A stretch of DNA of 64,000 nucleotides from Parasphingorhabdus sp. SCSIO 66989. Lineage in GTDB: Bacteria > Pseudomonadota > Alphaproteobacteria > Sphingomonadales > Sphingomonadaceae. The position numbers and the translations under genes were made by a program. Under the pieces are notes generated by a model. It saw only the letters and a list, made by a program, of their open reading frames with translations, made no database searches and was not told the origin of the DNA. Location of the stretch: assembly GCF_032852305.1 (NCBI RefSeq), contig NZ_CP136594.1:1153501-1217500 (forward strand), given 5' to 3'. Positions 19,461 through 27,069 of the stretch are shown piece after piece (the first letter of the stretch is position 1; each line of letters begins with the position of its first letter).

Positions 19461-21344
19461 ATGATATATTATCTTAAAGGCATGGCTTCCCATTTTCCTT
19501 TGATACAATCTGCACGGTTCTGGCCGCTCTGTATTGCCGGAACGGCAATGATGGTGCCGTTTACCCATGGTGGCATATCGCTGGCACAGCAGTCCGGGGC
19601 GCAGTCCTCGCTTGATGTGCGATCCCCTGAAGGCACGCGCGAATTGGGGAATGCGTTGCAACGGCTGGCGCGTAATTCGCGTGACCTTAACGCGCTCATA
19701 GACGCGGGGAATGCGGCACTCACACTGGGTGATCCGACGGCGGCGATCGGCTTTTTTGCTCGTGCCGAGGAGATTGACCCGCGCAATGGCCGGATCAAGG
19801 CAGGGCTGGGCAAGGCTGTGTTGGGCACCGAAAACCCCTATGAAGCGCTGCGGCTGTTTGATGAGGCGAGTGCACTGGGCATTCCCGCCAGCTCGTTCGC
19901 TGCTGATCGCGGGCTAGCTTATGATCTGGTTGGAAAACAGGAACTCGCACAGCAGGATTACCAGATTGCGATGCGGCGCGAAAACAGTGATGAGCTGACG
20001 CGGCGCTATGCATTATCGCTCGGCATATCGGGTCGTAAGGACGAGGCTGAGGCAGTATTGACGCCCCTGCTGCGCGAACAGGACGTGGCTGCCTGGCGGA
20101 TGCGCGCTTTCATATTGGCGATCAATGACGATATGGACGGGGCCATCGCGATTTCCGATGCGACCATGCGCCCGCGCGGAGCGCGTGCTATTCGCCCGTT
20201 CCTGCGCTACTTTCCCAAACTGACGCCAAGCCAACAGGCAGCCGCCGCGCATTTTGGTCATTTTCCACAAGAGGCCAATATTGGACGCGATAATCCACGC
20301 AATGCGGAGTTTGCGGACCGCAGTTCGTCCGGTTCCTCGCGGCGCATCTTTCGCGGCAGCCGTGCCGATGCAGGCTTAATACCGGTTGGTGAGCCTCTGG
20401 GGGCACAATCGGGTGATGGTAAGCCCGAACGGGTTGTGGATCGCTCGCCACGGCGCAGGCCTGGCAATTCGAGTGAAACAGCGCCTTCGTCACCGGCACC
20501 TGCGCCTGCGCCGGTCGAGACGGTAGTGACACAGCAGACCGAGCAGGTTGCGGTAGCCGAAGCTATTCAGGATTTAGAAAGCGGTGCTCAACCCGCAAAT
20601 ACAGATAGCGGATCAGAGACCGCTCGCCCGCCAGCGGGCCCGGAGTCGACTGAGTCGGCAGCGCTAGAGGTAGAGCAAGCGGCAGCGAATCCACCGGAAT
20701 CTCTTTTGGCGCAGACGGGCAGTCCCAGTGGTGAAGCGGCGCAGAATATAGCATCCGCTGCACCTGACTCCACCATTGCAGCGGCAGAAACCCAGCCTGT
20801 TGCGCCGCAATCGACAGTGCCTATGCCGGGGTTTGAAAGCCTTGGCGATCCCGCCACGAGCAGCTTTGACCTTGCCAATACAGGCAGCGCGGCTGCAGAG
20901 GGTGGCGATGCGGCGCAACCGCCGAAAGAAGAGCCTGCCGACTTTGCTTCTCTGATGGCCGATCTATCGGTACCTAAGGAGGAGTTAGCCAGAGATCAGG
21001 GTGCGGTCGATATTACCGCTATCACCCCGGCCAAACCCAAGCCCAAGCCTGCTCCTGAACCGGCTGAACCCAAGCATCCCAGCCGTCACTGGGTTCAGGT
21101 AGCAATAGGCGCGGATGCGGCAGCGCTGAGTCGCGAATGGCGGCGCTTGTCGCGCAAGGCTCCCGATGCTTTTGCGGGAAAGAAAGGCTGGTACACCCCG
21201 CTCAATCAGACCAACCGCGTTCTGGCTGGCCCGTTTGGCAGCAGGCGCGAGGCACAGGCCTTTGTCAACACTCTGGCGGAATCAGAGTTTTCGGCCTTTA
21301 CCTTCACCAGCGATGAAGGACAGGTGATTACGCCACTGAAGTAA
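19461..21344 (+). CDS. TPR and SPOR domain envelope protein
   Basis: The 627-residue protein has an N-terminal signal-like segment (FWPLCIAGTAMMVPFTHGG), TPR-like helices at about residues 60-260 (ALTLGDPTAAIGFFARAEE and similar), a long Ala/Pro/Glu-rich disordered middle, and a C-terminal SPOR domain beginning HWVQVAIGADAAALSREW and ending at residue 627. SPOR domains bind denuded septal glycan, so a septal location is expected, in line with its place just after ftsZ. The start is uncertain; ATG 19461 has no clear ribosome binding site. Specific role unknown. Confidence 0.8.
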   Translation: MIYYLKGMASHFPLIQSARFWPLCIAGTAMMVPFTHGGISLAQQSGAQSSLDVRSPEGTRELGNALQRLARNSRDLNALIDAGNAALTLGDPTAAIGFFARAEEIDPRNGRIKAGLGKAVLGTENPYEALRLFDEASALGIPASSFAADRGLAYDLVGKQELAQQDYQIAMRRENSDELTRRYALSLGISGRKDEAEAVLTPLLREQDVAAWRMRAFILAINDDMDGAIAISDATMRPRGARAIRPFLRYFPKLTPSQQAAAAHFGHFPQEANIGRDNPRNAEFADRSSSGSSRRIFRGSRADAGLIPVGEPLGAQSGDGKPERVVDRSPRRRPGNSSETAPSSPAPAPAPVETVVTQQTEQVAVAEAIQDLESGAQPANTDSGSETARPPAGPESTESAALEVEQAAANPPESLLAQTGSPSGEAAQNIASAAPDSTIAAAETQPVAPQSTVPMPGFESLGDPATSSFDLANTGSAAAEGGDAAQPPKEEPADFASLMADLSVPKEELARDQGAVDITAITPAKPKPKPAPEPAEPKHPSRHWVQVAIGADAAALSREWRRLSRKAPDAFAGKKGWYTPLNQTNRVLAGPFGSRREAQAFVNTLAESEFSAFTFTSDEGQVITPLK

Positions 21345-21355
21345 GCAGTGATCGC

Positions 21356-21943
21356 TTACTCAGTGTCTGCCTTGGTCACTATTGCAACTGTCAGTCGCGC
21401 CAATGCTTGTGGTGACCTGTCTTCGATCACATCATCGGCGAGCCGGTCATCCGCGAGCAAAGAGCCGAGGCCATGGACCAGCGCCCAGGCGGCCAGGGTC
21501 CGCTTGTCACTCTGGTCCGCGCTGTCCTCAACATATGTCATGCGGATTGCGGCGCGCAGCACGTCATAAGCAGCACGTGATGCAGTGTAGAGTTTGGCGT
21601 CGGACTCAAGCTGGACACCGGTGTTGAACATCAGGCGGTACAGCCCGACATTCTCGACACAAAATTGCAGGTAGCGCTCTGCGAGAATTGTAAGGTCTGA
21701 CGGTGCTGCATCCTCGCCTGCGTACAGCGATTGCTGCAGTTTCGAAAAACCATCTGCAGCGACGGCCGCCAACAGGTCGGTCTTTGTCTTGAAATGGGCA
21801 TGTGGGGCGGTTGCGCTGACGCCGATTTTGCCCGCTAGGCCTCTGATACTCAGCGCGCAATTGGGGTCTGCCTGCAGTTCCTCTTCTGCCGCTTCCAGCA
21901 GAGCCTGCCGCAAATCGCCATGATGATATGTCTTCTCTACCAT
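21356..21943 (-). CDS. TetR-family regulator with WHG-type C domain
   Basis: The 195-residue protein has a TetR helix-turn-helix at the N terminus (HHGDLRQALLEAAEEEL, then LSIRGLAGKIGVSATAPHAH, FKTKTDLL), and a C-terminal domain that reads like TetR_C_33/WHG (YLQFCVENVGLYRLMFN). It is divergent from the small membrane-protein gene at 22027. The intergenic DNA carries the perfect palindrome ATCGTACGAT (21990-21999), a candidate operator. Ligand unknown. Confidence 0.85.
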   Translation of the reverse strand: MVEKTYHHGDLRQALLEAAEEELQADPNCALSIRGLAGKIGVSATAPHAHFKTKTDLLAAVAADGFSKLQQSLYAGEDAAPSDLTILAERYLQFCVENVGLYRLMFNTGVQLESDAKLYTASRAAYDVLRAAIRMTYVEDSADQSDKRTLAAWALVHGLGSLLADDRLADDVIEDRSPQALARLTVAIVTKADTE

Positions 21944-21989
21944 TTCTTCAATCTAAGCGTTGCAAAGTTAGCAGTGCATAGTTATATGG

Positions 21990-21999
21990 ATCGTACGAT
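21990..21999. promoter_or_regulatory. Candidate TetR operator palindrome
   Basis: ATCGTACGAT is a perfect 10-bp palindrome embedded in ATATGG...ATATTC, midway between the divergent TetR gene and the 22027 gene. Placement fits an operator acting on both; no binding data exist here. Confidence 0.4.
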
Positions 22000-22026
22000 A
22001 TTCTTTAGCATGAAAGGGACATTTCA

Positions 22027-22239
22027 ATGGGTGCTGCGGCATTGAGGAAGACACTGCGCTGGCTGCATATTATCGGCGGCTTGATATTGGGCACCTATCT
22101 CTATTCTCCCTGGGGTTCTGACCCCGTATTTACCTTTGCTACGCTCTACATCATTATACCGGCAATGGCGATTAGCGGCATATGGATGTGGCAACAGGCT
22201 GCTATTTCACGGCTTTTCCGGCGACAGGCAAAAAGCTAA
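22027..22239 (+). CDS. Small membrane protein, 70 residues
   Basis: Two hydrophobic segments are visible: WLHIIGGLILGTYLYSP and FTFATLYIIIPAMAISGIWMW, with a basic C terminus (RLFRRQAKS). The ATG follows AGGGAC at a good distance. The gene is divergent from a TetR regulator and probably under its control. I do not recognise a family; it resembles one half of a small heme- or quinone-binding membrane protein, but this is only a guess. Confidence 0.6.
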   Translation: MGAAALRKTLRWLHIIGGLILGTYLYSPWGSDPVFTFATLYIIIPAMAISGIWMWQQAAISRLFRRQAKS

Positions 22240-22243
22240 GTCC

Positions 22244-23215
22244 TCACGCCCCCGGCACCGAAAGTGCCGCCGCCGCTTCGCGCACTTTGCGCAGTTTGTC
22301 GCCATCATTGCGGAAGGCAGTGCTCGCATCCTGCAGGGCCTTGGCGGCTTTGCCGGTTTCGCCCAGCTGCATACGGCTGCGCATCAGCATGATCCAGCCA
22401 TCAGGATTGTCGGGATTGGCGGCCAGCTTGTCGGCCAGACCATCGACCATGCCCCGGATCATCTCTTCCTGCTGCCCTTGCGGCAAGGCAGAAGCAGCCT
22501 GCATCTGGTCGCGACTAGGTCCGGGAATCGCCGATGAAGCGACCGCTACACCATCGGTTTTCAGGCCGCCTGTAGGTGGTGCAAATTGCGTGCTGGCCAG
22601 CCGCTGTTCGACTTCTATGCCGCGCTCTTTACCGACATTGCGGATCACATTGCGCACGTCTTCCGCCCATGGCGCATCTGCCGGTGTATCGGCGAGCAGC
22701 GCGAACCAGCTATTGATCGCTGCTTCATGCTGACCGTCCATATCCATGGCTGCAGCCTGAAAATAGCGCGCGCGCGGGTCTTTCGGGTCAAGCTCCAGCG
22801 CCCGGTTAAAAGCGGCGCGGGCATCGGCGGGGATGGCACCTGCATCACTTGCCAGCACCAAAGCCTCGCCCAGCATCGAATGATATTCGGCATTGTCCGG
22901 GTCGAGATTGGTGGCGCGCTTCATCGCAGTGGCGGCTTCGGCAAAACGCGAGGTTTCAAAGAAGGACCAGCCGAGCATGCGCCAGCCTTCGGCATCATCC
23001 GGGTTTTCCTGCAGCTTCTTTTCCAGCGCCGCGATAACCTCGCCCACCGGCGGGGCCTGCTCGCTGCTATTCGCGGCTATCGGCGCTGTATTGGTGTCAC
23101 TGCTATCGGGCCGAAACACGGCTATACCCACTGCCGCCAGCGCGATGACTCCCGCACCCACCATGATCCAGCGGCTGATATTGGTGCCTTTGTCCTGCTC
23201 CGTATCTTCGCTCAT
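22244..23215 (-). CDS. TPR protein resembling the C-terminal part of CcmI/NrfG
   Basis: The 323-residue protein has one membrane helix near the N terminus (WIMVGAGVIALAAVGIAVF) and a periplasmic TPR region (GWRMLGWSFFETSRFAEAA, NAEYHSMLGEALVLASD, DPKDPRARYFQAAAMD). This matches the TPR module of cytochrome c maturation proteins CcmI/NrfG, which present apocytochrome c. It is divergent from an operon encoding a decaheme cytochrome. ATG 23215 follows GAGGGAC; an in-frame upstream start would add 17 residues without support. The exact role is an inference from fold and context. Confidence 0.7.
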   Translation of the reverse strand: MSEDTEQDKGTNISRWIMVGAGVIALAAVGIAVFRPDSSDTNTAPIAANSSEQAPPVGEVIAALEKKLQENPDDAEGWRMLGWSFFETSRFAEAATAMKRATNLDPDNAEYHSMLGEALVLASDAGAIPADARAAFNRALELDPKDPRARYFQAAAMDMDGQHEAAINSWFALLADTPADAPWAEDVRNVIRNVGKERGIEVEQRLASTQFAPPTGGLKTDGVAVASSAIPGPSRDQMQAASALPQGQQEEMIRGMVDGLADKLAANPDNPDGWIMLMRSRMQLGETGKAAKALQDASTAFRNDGDKLRKVREAAAALSVPGA

Positions 23216-23509
23216 ACGTCCATGTCCCTCATATGCTGCGATATGGCACAATCGTGGCTGCCGCAACCATATGCAGGCTAAAACGCCAAAAGCCGCCCAG
23301 AACCATTAAGCACAGAATTTGCCAAAAGCCTGTGGCAATCATCACAGATATTGCGTAAAGTCTCTGGCAGGGTTCGCGAAAATATGCGGCAATCAAGGCC
23401 GTAGCTGCGCATTTCGGCGCGTGACGCGACAGAGTGAGGGCAAGCGATAGCCTATCGCCACCTCGCATTTTTCTCGCGAAACACGTCGGCTTTTGGGGGA
23501 AGCGGACCG
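23216..23509. other. Divergent intergenic region
   Basis: This 294-base spacer must hold the promoters of the TPR gene (minus) and the redox operon (plus). The clearest element is the CRP-like palindrome at 23331-23346. The ribosome binding site GGGGGAAG precedes the GTG at 23510. No gene is visible. Confidence 0.5.
23331..23346. promoter_or_regulatory. CRP-like binding site
   Basis: TGTGGCAATCATCACA matches the CRP/FNR-family consensus TGTGA-N6-TCACA in nine of ten defined positions. It lies 164 bases before the start of an oxidoreductase that itself has two cyclic-nucleotide domains and in whose operon a cyclic-nucleotide phosphodiesterase lies. A CRP-type regulator binding here is an inference; alphaproteobacteria use several CRP/FNR proteins with similar sites. 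Confidence 0.5.
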
Positions 23510-26044
23510 GTGAGCGAGACGTTCAAGGTAGCGATAATCGGATCAGGGCCAGCGGGCATGAGCGCGGCGGGTCGTGCGGCGGAACTGGGCCTGTCCCATG
23601 TGTTGCTGGAAAAGACCGACCACCTTTCAGATACCATCTATAAATATCAAAAGGGCAAGCATGTGATGGCGACGCCATCGCAGCTTATCCTGCGCTCCGA
23701 CATGGATTTCGACGCGGGTAAGCGTGAGGCTATACTCGGCACATGGAATGACCAAACCGAGGCGCTTAAGGTCAATGTGAAATATAATGCCGAGGTCAAG
23801 GCGATCAAAGGTACCGGCCCGGCCATTTCGGGCAGCGTGCATGTCATCGAAATCCGCAAGCGCGATGGCACCAAAGAGACCAAAGAAGTCCAGCGTCATG
23901 AGCCGCCTTATGAGCTGACGCTCACCAATGGCGAGACGATTATCGCGGAAAATGTCGTGCTGGCCATCGGTACCCAAGGCAACCCCAATCGCATGCGCTG
24001 CGAAGGGGCCGACCTGCCGCATGTGCAATATCAGTTGGATGACCCGACCGAATATATTGACGAGCATATCGTTATTGTTGGTACCGGGGATGCGGGGATT
24101 GAGAATGCGCGTGGCCTTGCTGAAGACCCGGCGCAGCGCAATACCGTCAGCATTCTCAACCGCAAGGTTGATTTCGCCACCGCAAAGGACGCCAATGTCA
24201 AGGCGCTGCAGGCCGACCACGAGGCGGGCAAACTGACGATACGGCTGGAGACTGAGACGGCGAAGATTGAAGAAGGTTTCATTGCTCTCAACACCCGTGA
24301 TGGCGAGGAGCGTATTCCATGCAATCGCGTGATTGCCCGCATCGGCTCGGCACCGCCGCGCATGTTCGTCGAGGAATGTGGTATCGCTTTTACCGGCCCG
24401 GACCGGACGGCTTTTCCCGAATTGTCGCCGGTTTTTGAGTCGACCGCGCCCAATATCTTCGTCATCGGCGCGCTGGCGGGCTATCCGCTGATCAAGCACT
24501 GTATGAATCAGGGCCATGATGTTATCGAATTCATCAACGGCAATACCGAGCTGAAACCGGCAGATGAGCCGATCCTCGAAGCCAAATTTTCCGATCTGCC
24601 AGGCAATAACAGCGTTGCCGAATGGCTCGAATTTCTGCGCGCCAATGTCCGCATATTGAATGGCCTCAACCCACTGCAGATGCGCGAGTTTATGCTCGAC
24701 AGCGATGCGAAATATTATCGCAAGGGCGAGGTGATTTTTGAACGCAATGCGCCGGGGTCATCGCTGTTCGCCATTGCCGATGGCTCGGTGGCGGTGCAGG
24801 TCGATCCCGATGATCCGCGCATCACGGTGCCGATTGAGAGCGGCTCGATCTTTGGTGAGGTTGGCCTGATCTCCGGGCGCAAACGCGGTGCCACGATTAC
24901 CGCCGCCGAGGACACTATCTGTGTCGAGATTTCGCGGCTGGCAGCGCTCAAACTGCAATCGCAATCCGAGGCGGCCAAACAGCGCATTGAGCGTATTTCA
25001 ACAGAGCGACAATTGCTGCAGATGTTCGGCTCGGGCCTGACGTCGGAAGACATCGAAGAGGCTGTCGAGACCAGCGAGATACTGTCGGTTCGCGCTGGAG
25101 AGTCGATCATCACCGAGGGCGATGAGGGCAATGACATCTACGTCATCCGCGTCGGCTCGATGGTGGTGGAGAAGATGATTGGCGGCAAGCCGGTGTTCCT
25201 CTCCTATCTGCCCGCCGGCTCCTATGTCGGTGAGATGGCGCTGATCGCCGGTGGTCAGCGCACCGCGACAGTAAAGGCGGCGATCAAATCGGAAGTCATC
25301 AAGATCAACGGTGATGCTTTTGCCAAGGTGCTGGCTGAGCATCCTGAGCTGATGGCCAAGGCCAAGCGCGATATGGCTTCGCGGCAGGATATCAATGCCT
25401 TTGTCGAGGCCAAGAAGGACAGCTTTTCGGGCGTTGTCGATATGTATTCCGAGGTTGCCAGCTTCCTCGTCGATCAGGGCATTGGCGAGGCGACCGATGT
25501 GCTGCTGATCGATGAAAATCTCTGTATAGGCTGCGATAACTGCGAAAAAGCCTGTGCCGACAGCCATGAGGGGTTGTCGCGGCTCGACCGTGAGGCGGGC
25601 AAGACCTATGCGCATCTGCACGTGCCGACCAGCTGCCGCCATTGCGAGCATCCGCATTGCATGGCTGACTGCCCGCCCAATGCCATCCATCGTGGTCCCG
25701 ACGGTGAGGTCTTTATTGATGATACCTGTATCGGCTGCGGCAATTGCCAGCGCAACTGCCCCTATGGCGTGATCCGCATGGACAAGGTGCCGCCGAAAAA
25801 GCCCAATCTGCTGAGCTGGCTGTTTCTTGGCTGGGGGCCGGGTCCGGGCGAGCCGGACAAAGGCTGGGCCAATGAGAATAGCGATCCGGATGTCGAGAAA
25901 CCGAAAAAGGCGATCAAATGCGATATGTGCGCCGGGATCAATGGTGGGCCAGCCTGTGTCCGTGCCTGCCCCACCGGGGCGGCGATCCGGGTTGCTCCCG
26001 ATGAGTTTCTGACCGTCGCGCGGTTTGAAGGGGAGGATGCGTGA
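23510..26044 (+). CDS. Fused FAD/NAD(P) reductase, two cNMP-binding domains, four-cluster ferredoxin
   Basis: An 844-residue soluble protein. Residues ~1-340 are a thioredoxin-reductase-like flavoprotein with AIIGSGPAGMSAAGRA (FAD) and IVIVGTGDAGIENARG (NAD(P)H), but without the redox CxxC of true thioredoxin reductases. Residues ~390-500 and ~503-625 are two cyclic-nucleotide-binding domains; the phosphate-binding cassettes read FGEVGLISGRKRGAT and GEMALIAGGQRTATV, each keeping the key Glu and Arg. From residue 672, four Cys groups follow (CIGCDNCEKAC, CRHCEHPHCMADC, CIGCGNCQRNC, and CDMC with CVRAC), as in DmsB/NrfC-type subunits with four [4Fe-4S] clusters. I infer electron flow from NAD(P)H through FAD and Fe-S to the membrane partner downstream, gated by cAMP or cGMP. 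GTG 23510 follows GGGGGAAG. I know no characterised member. Confidence 0.88.
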   Translation: MSETFKVAIIGSGPAGMSAAGRAAELGLSHVLLEKTDHLSDTIYKYQKGKHVMATPSQLILRSDMDFDAGKREAILGTWNDQTEALKVNVKYNAEVKAIKGTGPAISGSVHVIEIRKRDGTKETKEVQRHEPPYELTLTNGETIIAENVVLAIGTQGNPNRMRCEGADLPHVQYQLDDPTEYIDEHIVIVGTGDAGIENARGLAEDPAQRNTVSILNRKVDFATAKDANVKALQADHEAGKLTIRLETETAKIEEGFIALNTRDGEERIPCNRVIARIGSAPPRMFVEECGIAFTGPDRTAFPELSPVFESTAPNIFVIGALAGYPLIKHCMNQGHDVIEFINGNTELKPADEPILEAKFSDLPGNNSVAEWLEFLRANVRILNGLNPLQMREFMLDSDAKYYRKGEVIFERNAPGSSLFAIADGSVAVQVDPDDPRITVPIESGSIFGEVGLISGRKRGATITAAEDTICVEISRLAALKLQSQSEAAKQRIERISTERQLLQMFGSGLTSEDIEEAVETSEILSVRAGESIITEGDEGNDIYVIRVGSMVVEKMIGGKPVFLSYLPAGSYVGEMALIAGGQRTATVKAAIKSEVIKINGDAFAKVLAEHPELMAKAKRDMASRQDINAFVEAKKDSFSGVVDMYSEVASFLVDQGIGEATDVLLIDENLCIGCDNCEKACADSHEGLSRLDREAGKTYAHLHVPTSCRHCEHPHCMADCPPNAIHRGPDGEVFIDDTCIGCGNCQRNCPYGVIRMDKVPPKKPNLLSWLFLGWGPGPGEPDKGWANENSDPDVEKPKKAIKCDMCAGINGGPACVRACPTGAAIRVAPDEFLTVARFEGEDA

Positions 26045-26067
26045 TGGCCATTTTCCCCCTATCCACC

Positions 26068-26139
26068 CCGTTCGTGTCGAGCGAAGTCGAGACACAATGC
26101 TGCGACTGCCTGTCTCTCGACTACGCTCGAGACGAACGG
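26068..26139. repeat. Palindromic repeat family A inside the redox operon
   Basis: A 72-bp element with CCGTTCG/CGAACGG ends and inner GAGCGAAGTCGAGACA and TCTCGACTACGCTCGAGA arms. It lies between the flavoprotein and the membrane-protein genes, leaving a 121-base gap in an otherwise tight operon. A hairpin here could set the ratio of soluble to membrane components. Confidence 0.85.
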
Positions 26140-26165
26140 AGCATGTTTGCCGGGGGACAAATCTA

Positions 26166-27053
26166 ATGGCCAGTGCAGCCAAACCCGCCGGGGCCACCCA
26201 TGGGTCACGCAGACGCCAGAGTCAGCATGTCGGTTTTCTCGGGCATAATGGCTTCAAATGGCTCAAGATTGCGGTGTTTCTGTCACTGGTCTGTCTGGTC
26301 AGCTATTTCCTGATCGATGTCGAGCCGCGGCATAATGGCGGTAGCTGGTATGGCTATACGCTAGGTACAATCGGCGCGCTGCTGATCCTGTGGTTGACCA
26401 TGCTGGGCTTACGCAAAAGGACGATGACGCCGGGCGGTTGGTCTTTAAAAGCGTGGACCAGCGCGCATGTCTATCTCGGCCTGTCGCTAATCGTGATTGG
26501 CACGCTACACACCGGTTTTCAGCTTGGTTGGAATGTCCATACACTTGCTTGGGCGCTGATGATGATTGTCATCATATCCGGCATTTTCGGCATCTATGCT
26601 TATGCGACGCTGCCGCAATCGCTGTCGAATAACCGAGATGAAATGACCGAGACGCAGATGATCGAGGCGCTGCGCTCTCTGGATCGACAATTGCATGATG
26701 CGGCGCAGCCTTTGGAGCCAGAACAAGCTGCCTTGGTGCAATCATCGCTCGAACAGGATCCCTTTGCCGGCGGCCTGATCCAGCGACTGAGCAATAGCTA
26801 TCCCGGCTGCGCTACCCGCAAGGCACAGGCCGAATTGCGCCGATCACGCGCCTATCAGCCGCGTATGGGCGATGATCCGCTCGACAAGATCGACAATCTG
26901 CTCGAGCGCAAGGAGGCGACATTGGCGCGGGTGCGGCGGCATTTGCAGATCAAGGGCCTGTTGCAGATATGGCTTTATGTTCATGTGCCGATGACCTTCG
27001 CGCTGCTCGCGGCGCTGTCGGCACATATTGTCAGCGTGTTTTTCTACTGGTGA
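26166..27053 (+). CDS. Di-heme cytochrome b-like membrane protein
   Basis: The 295-residue protein has five hydrophobic segments (about residues 32-51, 65-84, 100-118, 124-150 and 266-292) and a cytoplasm-like charged insert between the fourth and fifth. The third segment contains HVYLGLSLIVIGTLH and the fifth HVPMTFALLAALSAH; both have two His 14 residues apart, the spacing that binds two b hemes between a pair of helices. This strongly suggests a transmembrane two-heme wire. I chose ATG 26166, after GGGGAC and beyond the palindromic repeat; the open frame further upstream is only the repeat. No named family recognised. Confidence 0.8.
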   Translation: MASAAKPAGATHGSRRRQSQHVGFLGHNGFKWLKIAVFLSLVCLVSYFLIDVEPRHNGGSWYGYTLGTIGALLILWLTMLGLRKRTMTPGGWSLKAWTSAHVYLGLSLIVIGTLHTGFQLGWNVHTLAWALMMIVIISGIFGIYAYATLPQSLSNNRDEMTETQMIEALRSLDRQLHDAAQPLEPEQAALVQSSLEQDPFAGGLIQRLSNSYPGCATRKAQAELRRSRAYQPRMGDDPLDKIDNLLERKEATLARVRRHLQIKGLLQIWLYVHVPMTFALLAALSAHIVSVFFYW

Positions 27054-27069
27054 GGCGGGGGCAGATGTC

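Noticed and set aside
23510-24520. Calling the flavoprotein part a thioredoxin reductase
   Set aside because: The redox-active CxxC of thioredoxin reductases is absent and the domain is fused to Fe-S clusters.
26025-26165. Upstream extension of the di-heme membrane protein
   Set aside because: The extra residues are translated from palindromic repeat A and overlap the previous gene; GGGGAC before ATG 26166 marks the start.
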